64,000 nucleotides of DNA from Akkermansiaceae bacterium. GTDB lineage: Bacteria; Verrucomicrobiota; Verrucomicrobiia; Verrucomicrobiales; Akkermansiaceae. Of the stretch, positions 1-7,586 are shown piece by piece. The stretch covers positions 2,031,226 through 2,095,225 of the forward strand of contig CP059069.1 in assembly GCA_017798145.1 (NCBI GenBank), written 5' to 3'. The position numbers and the translations under genes were made by a program. Numbering within the stretch: the first letter of the stretch is position 1; each line of letters starts with the position of its first letter. Below the pieces are notes generated by a model that had not been told where the DNA came from, did no database searches, and saw nothing but the letters and a program-made list of their open reading frames with translations.

Positions 1-35
1 CACGGCGCGGAAGGGACGAACCCTTCCGCGCCGTG
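1..35 (-). terminator. Hairpin terminator of the truncated PEP-CTERM gene
   Basis: A perfect 15-bp inverted repeat (CACGGCGCGGAAGGG and its complement) encloses the loop ACGAA. It lies 28 bases past the stop codon of the minus-strand gene ending at 63. There is no clear T-run, so it could be a processing or stabilising hairpin. Confidence 0.7.
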
Positions 36-62
36 GGATGAGTGAGATGCGTAGAACCGCGC

Positions 63-1679
63 TCAGCGGCGGCGGTGCAGCAGGAGCAGGGCGCCGAGAC
101 CGCCGAGAAGGGCCGCCACATTGGGCTCTGGCACGGCCATCAGGGCAATGTCATTGCCACCGGTGAAAGTGCTTCCTGCCGAGTCGGCTATGTAGCTGAT
201 CTGCCAATCCAGGCCGCCGTAGTTGGAAACCACCGCCCCTTGTGCGAAGCCTGTGTAGGTGCCGCTGATGGCATCCGTGCTGTCGTTGAGCAGGAGGAAC
301 ACCATGTCATTCACCGCGTAGGTGCCGCTGAACAGCGTGGTGAGGCTGCCATTGGTGATGTCCACCGTTCCGGCTGTGATGATCTGGTCATGCTGGGTGC
401 CGGCGGTGAGCCCGCTGATCTCGGCGGCATACGTGCCTGCCTGGATGTAGTTGCCGGTGTTGAGGATGCCCGGGCTGTTGCCGGGAGCCACGAAGCCACC
501 GCTCTGGATGGTGAGCGCACCGACGGAGCCCGAACCTCCAATCGTCGCACCGGAGGCGACGGTTGTCTGCACGCTGGTGGTGATGTTGCCATTGACGATG
601 AGCGTACCGCCGGAGACGTCGGTCGCGCCTGTGTAGGCGTTGCTGGTGCCGGTCAGTGTGAGGGTGTCGGCACCCGTCTTGGTCAACGCGAGGTTGCCAG
701 CCAACTTGCCGCCGTAGCTGGACGGGGAGGCGGCGGCTGTGTTCACCGTGAGGGTCGATGCGGTGGACGAGCTGTTGTTGACGCTGTTGAAACTCGCCGA
801 ACCGGTGCTTAGAGAGAGTCCCGCCACTTCCTGGTTGAAACCGTTGAGGTCGAACTCGGTGGCGTTAGCCAGCGTGGACCCAGTCATGTTGAGCCTGGTG
901 CCAATCGGTAGGCGGTCGTTGCCTCCCGCGATCTGCAGCTTGCCGACAACCAGATTCGTATCGCCAAGATAGGTGTTGGCTCCGGAAAGGATCACGGTGG
1001 AGTCGGTGACGTTCGCCGTGCGGATGTTAAGCCCGGTGCTGACTACGCCGCTGTCGATCACGCCGCTGACCTCTAGGGTCGCGTTGGCCGATGCACCGAT
1101 ACGCGTTCCGGTGGAGCCGATGGTGACCGGTCCCTGCCACTTGTTGGTGCCGCTGAAGGAAGTCAAGGCGCCGCTGAAGTTGCCGCCACCGTTGATGATC
1201 AGGGATTCCCCTGCGTTCATGGTCACGCCTCCGTCGAGTTCCAGCCGGGCGACGGTCGTGCCGGTGCCACTCCCGTTCACCACGGTGCCTGCGGCCGTGC
1301 CTCCCAATGCGTTGGCGTGACCCACCTGCAGCGCCCCGCCATCGATGGTGGTGAGGCCGGTGTAGGTGTTGCCAGCTCCGGTGCCCATGATGAATCTGCC
1401 TGCTCCTTTTTTGGTAAGGGCGATGGCTCCGGTGATTTGACCGTTACCGGGTTCGGCACCTGTGGTGACGTTGCTGAAATTGTATTCGGCGCTGTTGTTG
1501 ATGGTCAGCGTGGCCGCTGTGGCGGAGCTTATCCGCTGGTTACGGTCAGCAGCCGTTGTGTTTTGGAGACCCGCGAGTTCCTGATCTTCTCCGTTCAGAT
1601 CAAAAGTAATCGAACGACCTCTCGGCGTGTCGCGTCCCCCACCTTTTTTGCGGACGCCTCGGAGAGGCATCCATGCCAC
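63..1679 (-). CDS. 5'-truncated PEP-CTERM protein with autotransporter-type beta-strand repeats
   Basis: A 538-residue frame rich in Gly, Thr, Ser and Asn, with recurring LTLTG, YTG and GGT-L elements typical of autotransporter-associated beta-strand repeats. It ends in a PEP-CTERM signal: VPEP at about residue 516, a hydrophobic Leu/Ala stretch and terminal HRRR. Such proteins are exported and sorted by an exosortase, but this frame has no signal peptide. It opens with a GTG and a basic, low-quality stretch (MAWMPLRGV...) and enters repeat sequence near residue 25. The start lies just past the terminator of the upstream PEP-CTERM gene. I infer that a deletion or rearrangement removed the 5' part; it is probably a pseudogene or a remnant fused to non-coding sequence. 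Confidence 0.7.
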   Translation of the reverse strand: MAWMPLRGVRKKGGGRDTPRGRSITFDLNGEDQELAGLQNTTAADRNQRISSATAATLTINNSAEYNFSNVTTGAEPGNGQITGAIALTKKGAGRFIMGTGAGNTYTGLTTIDGGALQVGHANALGGTAAGTVVNGSGTGTTVARLELDGGVTMNAGESLIINGGGNFSGALTSFSGTNKWQGPVTIGSTGTRIGASANATLEVSGVIDSGVVSTGLNIRTANVTDSTVILSGANTYLGDTNLVVGKLQIAGGNDRLPIGTRLNMTGSTLANATEFDLNGFNQEVAGLSLSTGSASFNSVNNSSSTASTLTVNTAAASPSSYGGKLAGNLALTKTGADTLTLTGTSNAYTGATDVSGGTLIVNGNITTSVQTTVASGATIGGSGSVGALTIQSGGFVAPGNSPGILNTGNYIQAGTYAAEISGLTAGTQHDQIITAGTVDITNGSLTTLFSGTYAVNDMVFLLLNDSTDAISGTYTGFAQGAVVSNYGGLDWQISYIADSAGSTFTGGNDIALMAVPEPNVAALLGGLGALLLLHRRR

Positions 1680-1685
1680 GGAAAA

Positions 1686-1709
1686 CGCCCGCTTCGGGTG
1701 AAGCGGGCG
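1686..1709 (-). terminator. Hairpin terminator between the two PEP-CTERM genes
   Basis: The repeat CGCCCGCTT / AAGCGGGCG encloses a 6-base loop (CGGGTG). It lies 35 bases past the stop of the minus-strand gene ending at 1744. It separates that gene from the truncated one and argues against co-transcription. Confidence 0.7.
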
Positions 1710-1743
1710 CTTGGGAGACCTCTTTGCTGAGGTTTGAATTTTC

Positions 1744-4167
1744 TTACCTGCGGCGGCGCAGCAGGAGCAGCGCGCCGAGGCCGCTGAGAAGGAACGTGGA
1801 GGGCTCGGGGATGATCACCGCGTTCAGGCTGCCGGAGGTGAAGTAACCCGACTTGCCGTTTCCGAAGTCGTAGGCCGTTCCCTCGCTCAGGAACACGGTG
1901 CCGCCGAAATCGATGGAGAACGTGCCGTCGATGAGTTCGTAGGTGCCCGGTGCGGCGTTGAGCCAGTCCCAGCCGACGATGTCCTGGAAGGTGAGGTCGC
2001 CCAAGGTGAGGCTGCCACCCGTCAGGCCGAGGATGCCGGTGCTGTTCGCGGCGATGGTAGCGTTGGTGAGATCAAGCTTGCCGCTCTTCTCGATCGTGAG
2101 GCCGCTGCCCAAGGTTCCGGAACTTCCGTTGCTACCGATCGTCCCGTCGGCCTGTACGGTGACCGCGCTGTTGGCAAGGGCGCCGCTGACATAGAGAGTG
2201 CCTGCAGACACAATAGTTGCTTCGGAGTAGGTGTTGGCGGCGTTCGAGAGGGTGAGCGCACCACTGCCCGTCTTGGTCAAAGCAATCGAGCCCGTGCCAT
2301 CCGTAACGGCTCCCGAGATGGAGGAAGAGTTGTTGTTTCCCCCGATCAACAGGGTGTGGACACCCGCACCGGTCGTCTTGAATCCGCCACCACCGGCATC
2401 CGTCACCGTGCCGAAGCTGTAGGTGCCGGCGGAATTCAGCTCAACCGGAATCGCGCTGCTGATCTGCAGCGTGCCGTTGGGGAGCGAAGCGCTCCCGTTC
2501 GCGAATCTCATGCCGAGGCCGCCGGAGCCGGCGCTGGTGGTCCGCGAAACCACGGTTCCGGTGAATGCGGAGTTGTCGCCGTTTAGGAATAGGCGGTACA
2601 CATCGCTGCCGTCGGATCCTTGGAGCGTGCCGCTGCCGGTAAGATCCCCGGCAAGAGTCAGATTGATCGGGTTGGACGTTTGCGCCGTCAGCGTCACCCC
2701 GGAATTGATTGCGATGTCGTTGCTTAGCACCACGCCGTTCGTTGTGGCGCCCAGAGTGGCATTGCCCGTCACCGTCACGGCGCCCGAACCGAGAGCGCTT
2801 CCCGACGCAACGAGGACAACGCCATCCGCGATGTTCGTTCCACCGGTGTAGGTGTTGGCCTTGTCGAGGACAAGCGTTCCGGATCCGAGCTTGCTCAGGC
2901 CGATGATGCCGCCGCTGGTTCCGGTTGAATCGGCGATGGCATCGCCCTGGGTGAAGGTGCCGCCTGTGGCGGTGCCGGTATCGAGGCCGAGCTTGGCTCC
3001 GGCCTGCAGCCCCGCTGTGGCGGAGCCCGCCACCGAGATGTTACCGAGCAGGGTGTTCAGGCTGGCGGCGGTGAACCCGTCGGTTCCCGCGGAATCGACG
3101 TTCAGCGCCAAGGTGGCGCCGCTCTTTACGTTGATCTTGGCAGCCGTCCAGTTGGCGGGGGTGTTATCGTAGAGCGAAGCCTGGTTGGCGTACTGTAGCG
3201 TGCCCGCGGCCACCACGGTGTTGCCGGTATAGCTGCCGGTTCCTGAAATAATGAGGGTGCCGTTGCCGTCCTTGGTCAGCCCCCTCGTGCCGGTGTCCTG
3301 GCTGACACCGCCGCTGAGGGTCACCGTGGAGCCCGGCGCGATGACCGTGAAAGTCCGCGTGCTTCCCACCAGTTTGACGTCCCCCGATATATCGAAGTCG
3401 TTCGTCCCGCCCAGCCTCAGCCCGCCGGTTTCCACATCAATGGCGTTCGGCAGGACGATCCCGCCGGTCGTGGCACGGAGCTGGGCGCCCCTAGAAAGCA
3501 CCTTGCCTGCGCCCAAGGCGTTGTTGTGCCCCACATCCAAGAAACCGCCGGAACCGGTGGCGGCGACATTGCTGGAGGACGCGTTGACCGTCCCGTTGCC
3601 CAAAATGAAGTCGCCGGTGAAAGCGCTATCGCCGGTGAGGGTGAGCGTGCCCGTGCCCAGCTTGGTGAATCCGAATCCGGTTCCGCTTATCGGACGGACG
3701 ATGTTCAGTCCCGCATTGCCGTTGATCGTGGCGGTCAGGTTGCCGACCAATGCGATGTCGCCCTTCACCGTGCCGATGGTGTGGGTGGCGCTGGCCGCAT
3801 CGACGGTGATTGATGGACTGGCGCCTCCGAACGTCAGGGTTCTTGCGGTGGACGAGCTGTCGGTGTTGCTGCTCGCAAGGAACAGCGTCATCGCCGTGGT
3901 CGCGCTGCTGTTGAAAGTCAGCGAGCCGATCGTCCGGTCGGCGTCACCCAGGACGCTCTGGTTGTTGTTGATGGCACTGTAAAAGATGATATTCGCGTTT
4001 TCGTCGAACGTAAGTGCGGGATCGCCCGCCCAGTTTGCGCTCAACTGCCACGCCCTGGAAATTCCCGCTCCTGCGTCCCACGTGTAGTCTACGGCGCGCG
4101 CGTGGGAAGCGGCGAGGATTATGGCGCTCGGGATGAGGAATCGGCGGATGGGCTGGCGGGTTTTCAT
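1744..4167 (-). CDS. PEP-CTERM surface protein with autotransporter-type beta-strand repeats
   Basis: An 807-residue exported protein. Residues 1-25 form a signal peptide (MKTRQPIRRFL, a hydrophobic core, then SHARA before VDYTWDAG). The body holds many Gly/Thr/Ser-rich beta-helix repeats with motifs such as LTKTGSGALTLS and GTLYVSG, the autotransporter-associated beta-strand repeat. The C-terminus is a PEP-CTERM sorting signal: IPEPSTF, a Leu-rich membrane segment, RRRR. The family model is processing by an exosortase and display at the surface or in an extracellular matrix; no exosortase gene lies in this window. The ATG at 4165-4167 has no strong Shine-Dalgarno sequence, but it fits the signal peptide exactly. 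The specific role is unknown. Confidence 0.9.
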   Translation of the reverse strand: MKTRQPIRRFLIPSAIILAASHARAVDYTWDAGAGISRAWQLSANWAGDPALTFDENANIIFYSAINNNQSVLGDADRTIGSLTFNSSATTAMTLFLASSNTDSSSTARTLTFGGASPSITVDAASATHTIGTVKGDIALVGNLTATINGNAGLNIVRPISGTGFGFTKLGTGTLTLTGDSAFTGDFILGNGTVNASSSNVAATGSGGFLDVGHNNALGAGKVLSRGAQLRATTGGIVLPNAIDVETGGLRLGGTNDFDISGDVKLVGSTRTFTVIAPGSTVTLSGGVSQDTGTRGLTKDGNGTLIISGTGSYTGNTVVAAGTLQYANQASLYDNTPANWTAAKINVKSGATLALNVDSAGTDGFTAASLNTLLGNISVAGSATAGLQAGAKLGLDTGTATGGTFTQGDAIADSTGTSGGIIGLSKLGSGTLVLDKANTYTGGTNIADGVVLVASGSALGSGAVTVTGNATLGATTNGVVLSNDIAINSGVTLTAQTSNPINLTLAGDLTGSGTLQGSDGSDVYRLFLNGDNSAFTGTVVSRTTSAGSGGLGMRFANGSASLPNGTLQISSAIPVELNSAGTYSFGTVTDAGGGGFKTTGAGVHTLLIGGNNNSSSISGAVTDGTGSIALTKTGSGALTLSNAANTYSEATIVSAGTLYVSGALANSAVTVQADGTIGSNGSSGTLGSGLTIEKSGKLDLTNATIAANSTGILGLTGGSLTLGDLTFQDIVGWDWLNAAPGTYELIDGTFSIDFGGTVFLSEGTAYDFGNGKSGYFTSGSLNAVIIPEPSTFLLSGLGALLLLRRRR

Positions 4168-4469
4168 AGCTTCTGGGGTTTTCGGAGGCGGCCAAAACGG
4201 CTGTCTTCCATGATGTTACAATCGATAAGGTTCATACCACAAAAAGCCGTCATATGCCGTCAAGCCCCGAATTCAAGGCATCCATATCGTATCAGGATAT
4301 GCGGTTCCGTGTCACCCGGTGGTGGTAATTCGCCCCTGACCACTCCATTTCATATCGCCGGATTCCATCCGGATTGACACGTTTCGGGCCGCAGCAACTG
4401 GGGCGCGGTTTCCGAAAGGGGCACGGATCAGAAACCGGGAGGCTCCGAACGATTCCGGTGCATCAAACC
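4168..4469. other. Intergenic region upstream of the large PEP-CTERM gene
   Basis: About 300 bases without a gene. It is more AT-rich than its surroundings and presumably holds the promoter of the minus-strand gene starting at 4167. An ATCGAT palindrome lies near 4214. No RNA gene or repeat is recognised. Confidence 0.4.
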
Positions 4470-4844
4470 TCACGCCAAGGGGTTCAGCAAGCCCGTCTCG
4501 CGGATATAGAAATCCGGATTGAGGTCGGCGAGGGGGGCGCGGAGTTTTTCGATTTCGGCGGCGGAGCCATGGACTTCGAGGCGGGCGAGATCCGCAAGTT
4601 CGAGGAATTTCGCCAGAAGGTCACCGACATTTTCAAGGTGGGCGAGCACCCCTTCCGCACCGACGTAGGCCTCGCGGCAGAAAGCCATGTCGCCGTTGCG
4701 CGAGAAATCGTAATAGAGGCAGCCCGGTTCGGTCGCGGTCTTTTCCACGAACGCCGGCATCAGCGCGGTGAAGGCGGCGAGGTTCCCCTCACGGATCTTG
4801 AAATACGGGTGGAGGCTGACGGCGTGGGACAAGGCTTCTGACAT
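4470..4844 (-). CDS. Antibiotic biosynthesis monooxygenase (ABM) domain protein
   Basis: About 124 residues from MSEALSHAV. The pattern, HPYFKIREG, then a helix with F-ALM-AFVEKTATEPGCLYYDF, then REAYVGAEGVLAHLENV, matches the ferredoxin-like ABM fold of YgiN-like quinol monooxygenases, small cytosolic dimers. The frame is open up to 4907, but the ATG at 4842-4844 is preferred: GGAAGGG precedes it at good spacing, and the extra 21 residues are basic and family-unlike. It follows the ankyrin gene on the same strand with a gap of about 60 bases. The substrate cannot be told from sequence. Confidence 0.75.
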   Translation of the reverse strand: MSEALSHAVSLHPYFKIREGNLAAFTALMPAFVEKTATEPGCLYYDFSRNGDMAFCREAYVGAEGVLAHLENVGDLLAKFLELADLARLEVHGSAAEIEKLRAPLADLNPDFYIRETGLLNPLA

Positions 4845-4903
4845 GGCCTGACCCTTCCGCCGCGATTCGCTTCGCACAAGGGGAAAAGCTGCCTGCGAGC
4901 CTT

Positions 4904-5698
4904 TCACGGGAGGTGTTCCGCCAGGATGCGAATGACTTCCGCATGGTTTCCCCGCTCGACGAGACCCTTCGAGTTGTCGATGTAGTTCTGCGCCATGTCG
5001 AAACCCTCCATGGATTGTTTGATCACTTCCAGCTGGTCTGGCTCCAAGTCCATGTCGCCGAACATATCGTCGAAATCAACCTGGATGTCTTCCTCCCTTA
5101 GAACGGCAATAACGCCGGGATCCGGCCCCTTTGAGGTGTTCTCTGCAATTTCCAGCGGTGTGCGCTCGTTCATCGTATCGCGCATGGTCGGGTCTGCCCC
5201 ATGCTCCAGCAGAAGGCGCACGGTTGACGGATGACCGGTATGCGCCGCTTCCATCAACGGGGTTTCCAACCCGTCGATATCAATCCGCCGATTCACATCC
5301 GCGCCCATGTCGATCAGGAGGCGGGCTTTCTCCACTTGCCCTCGAGCCGCCGCCATATGGAGTGGAGTCCAGCCGTGGATGCCGGCTCTATGGATGTCAG
5401 CGCCGACCCGAATCAGTTCAGCAACGATCGGAGCCGATGTGTCACCCTCGGATTCAATTGCAGTCAGAAGGCATGTGTATCCGTCATCGACCTCGACGTT
5501 CGGGTCAGCTCCGTGTTCGAGAAAGAGCCGCACCAATTCGATAATGTCGTATTCGATGGCGGTGAGCAGCGGTGTATTGCCCACATAGTCCCGCTCGTGG
5601 ATGTAACCGGGATCATCCAGCAACTTTTCCCGAATCGCACCGATGTCGCCGCGTTCAATGGCATCTGATGTCCATGTGTTGTTCTTGTCTCGGGGCAT
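4904..5698 (-). CDS. Ankyrin repeat protein
   Basis: About 264 residues from MPRDKNNTW. At least four ankyrin repeats are visible: GNTPLLTAIEYDIIELVRLFLEHGADP, TCLLTAIESEG, GWTPLHMAAARGQVEKARLLIDMGADVN, and TPLMEAAHTGHPSTVRLLLEHGADP. The C-terminal third (FDDMFGDMDLEPDQLEVI...) is acidic and helical. There is no signal peptide, so it is probably a cytosolic protein-binding scaffold. The frame is open to 5761, but the extra 21 residues do not look like protein. No partner can be named; it sits just upstream of the ABM-domain gene and may share its transcript. Confidence 0.8.
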   Translation of the reverse strand: MPRDKNNTWTSDAIERGDIGAIREKLLDDPGYIHERDYVGNTPLLTAIEYDIIELVRLFLEHGADPNVEVDDGYTCLLTAIESEGDTSAPIVAELIRVGADIHRAGIHGWTPLHMAAARGQVEKARLLIDMGADVNRRIDIDGLETPLMEAAHTGHPSTVRLLLEHGADPTMRDTMNERTPLEIAENTSKGPDPGVIAVLREEDIQVDFDDMFGDMDLEPDQLEVIKQSMEGFDMAQNYIDNSKGLVERGNHAEVIRILAEHLP

Positions 5699-5907
5699 GG
5701 GTTGAGAAGCGATCAGGTGTTCTTCCAGTTTCCAGCAAAAGGTGCGGATCTCAACGCACATGTGACAAAGGTCAGCATGCCCCTGTCAAGCTGTTGAGTT
5801 TGGCGATTGGCGAGGCCGCCGGGACTTTCCTTTGACGCATCCTGCGCCACCAGCTAAATATGGGTGTCGCGCGGGCACGTAGTCCCTGCGGCACACAAAC
5901 AATACCT

Positions 5908-7110
5908 ATGAAGCTCGCCATCCTCTCCTGTTCGCCGAAATGCTATTCCTCACGCCGCCTCATCGAGGCCGGCCGCAAGCGCGGCCACAAGATCGAAGTG
6001 CTCAACACGCTGCGCCTCGCCATCGGCCTCGATAAGGGCGATCCCGATCTCTACTACCACGGAAAAGCGCTGCGCACACCGGATGCCATCCTGCCCCGCA
6101 TCGGGACATCGATCACCCGCTACGGCACGGCGGTCGTCCGCCAGTTCGAGCAGATGGATGTCTTCACGCCGAACACCGCCGCCGGGATCAGCAACTCCCG
6201 CGACAAGCTCCGCTCCCTGCAGATCCTTTCCCGCCATGATGTCGGCATCCCGACCACCGCCTACGTCGATGACAAGCGCGATGTCGAGGACGCCCTGATT
6301 CGCGTCGGGGGCGCACCCGTCATCATCAAGCTGCTCGAAGGCACCCAGGGGGTCGGCGTCATCCTCGCCGACAAGATCGAGATCGCGAAAGCCATCGTCG
6401 AGACCCTGCAGAGCAGCAAGCAGCAGGTCCTTCTCCAGAAATTCGTCGCCGAAAGCAAAGGCAAGGACGTCCGCGCCTTCGTCATCGGAGACCGTGTCGT
6501 CGCCGCCATCCGCCGCGTCGCCCAGGGCCAGGAATTCCGCTCCAACGTCCACCGCGGTGGCAAGGCCGAGGCCATCACGCTCGATCCCGCCTACGAGGAA
6601 GCCGCCGTCCGCGCCGCCCAGATCATGGGTCTGCGCGTCTGCGGCGTGGATATGTTGGAAGGTAAGGACGGGCCGCAGATCATGGAGGTGAATTCCTCGC
6701 CCGGCTTCGAGGGCATCGAGGGGGCGACCGGCCTCGATATCGCCGGCGAGGTCATCGACTACATCGAGGATCAGGTGAAATTCCCAGACATCGATATCCG
6801 CCAGCGCCTCACCGTTTCCCGCGGCTATTCCGTCGCGGACATCCACCTCCCCGCCGGCAGCATGTATGTCGGCAAGACCCTTGAGGAGACCGGCTTGCGC
6901 GACCAGGACGTCGTCGTGCTCACGCTGAAACGGAAGTCCTCCGTCATTTCCAACCCCAAGGGCAGCCGCGTCCTCGAGGCGGATGACACACTCCTCTGCT
7001 ATGGGAAATCCGAGCACATGAAAGGCCTCATCCCCGTCAAAAAGAAGAAGCGCAGGAAAGTGAAGCGGCTTCCGAAACAGGCGTTGCCAAAAGACCAACC
7101 CGCAGGATGA
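5908..7110 (+). CDS. rimK: RimK-type ATP-grasp ligase with C-terminal RCK_C (TrkA-C) domain
   Basis: About 400 residues from MKLAILSCSP. The N-terminal pre-ATP-grasp region is followed by the ATP-grasp fold: SRDKLRSLQIL near residue 95, PVIIKLLEGTQGVGV near 135-150, the ligase core with DVRAFVIGDRVVAAIRR, and the metal-binding EVNSSPGFEGIE near 260-272. RimK enzymes add glutamate residues, classically to ribosomal protein S6. Residues of about 305-375 (SVADIHLP...GKTLEETGLRDQDVVVLTL) form an RCK_C-like domain, usually a ligand-sensing module, and a very basic tail follows (KKKKRRKVKR). The frame is open from 5860, but the ATG at 5908 gives the family N-terminus. Its stop overlaps the next ATG, so the two genes are translationally coupled. 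Confidence 0.9.
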   Translation: MKLAILSCSPKCYSSRRLIEAGRKRGHKIEVLNTLRLAIGLDKGDPDLYYHGKALRTPDAILPRIGTSITRYGTAVVRQFEQMDVFTPNTAAGISNSRDKLRSLQILSRHDVGIPTTAYVDDKRDVEDALIRVGGAPVIIKLLEGTQGVGVILADKIEIAKAIVETLQSSKQQVLLQKFVAESKGKDVRAFVIGDRVVAAIRRVAQGQEFRSNVHRGGKAEAITLDPAYEEAAVRAAQIMGLRVCGVDMLEGKDGPQIMEVNSSPGFEGIEGATGLDIAGEVIDYIEDQVKFPDIDIRQRLTVSRGYSVADIHLPAGSMYVGKTLEETGLRDQDVVVLTLKRKSSVISNPKGSRVLEADDTLLCYGKSEHMKGLIPVKKKKRRKVKRLPKQALPKDQPAG

Positions 7111-7553
7111 GCATGATCATCGGATGGAGAGAATGGGTCGAGTTCCCCGAATGGTCCGTCCGCATGCGGGCCAAGGCGGACACCGGCGCGTGCAGCTCCG
7201 CCATCGACTGCGCGGAGATCACCGAGCTCCCCGGCGACCGGGTCCGCTTCACCGTCCGGCTCGACCGGAAGGAAAAAAATCTCATCACGCTGGAAGGTGG
7301 CATCGTCGCACGGAAGAAAGTCCGCAGCAGCACCGGCCACCCCACCGACCGCATCTACGTCGAGACCACCCTGCGACTCGCCGGCATCGAGAAACGGATC
7401 ATCGTCTCCCTCGTCTCCCGCAAGCGCATGATACACCGCCTCCTGCTGGGCCGCGAGGCGCTTGGCAACGATTTCCTCGTCAACTCCTCCGTGGACCATT
7501 GGGCCACGCCGAAGCGCATCCCGAAAAAGCGGTTGCCTCGGAATGAACGGTGA
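7107..7553 (+). CDS. Retropepsin-like ATP-dependent zinc protease family protein (RimB-like)
   Basis: 148 residues. It shows the family core: GWREWVEFPEWSVRMRAKADTGACSSAID, with the DTG of the retropepsin fold, and later RKRMIHRLLLGREALGNDFLVNSS. This family is often encoded beside rimK, and in pseudomonads the RimB member acts with RimK on ribosomal protein S6. Here the ATG overlaps the stop of the ligase (ATGA), supporting a joint function. A second ATG six bases downstream is an equally possible start. No membrane segment or signal peptide is present. Protease activity in this family is inferred from the fold. Confidence 0.8.
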   Translation: MSMIIGWREWVEFPEWSVRMRAKADTGACSSAIDCAEITELPGDRVRFTVRLDRKEKNLITLEGGIVARKKVRSSTGHPTDRIYVETTLRLAGIEKRIIVSLVSRKRMIHRLLLGREALGNDFLVNSSVDHWATPKRIPKKRLPRNER

Positions 7554-7586
7554 TTTTCCCCGTGGAATGGCGCCGGCCGGCCCTGG

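Noticed and set aside
1-4167. Repeated phrases in the PEP-CTERM genes as a CRISPR array or tandem DNA repeat
   Set aside because: The repetition is at protein level (degenerate beta-strand units inside reading frames), with no constant repeat/spacer lengths.
5950-7098. A 382-codon frame antisense to the RimK-type gene
   Set aside because: It lies wholly inside a gene with complete ATP-grasp motifs; the antisense protein has no recognisable fold.
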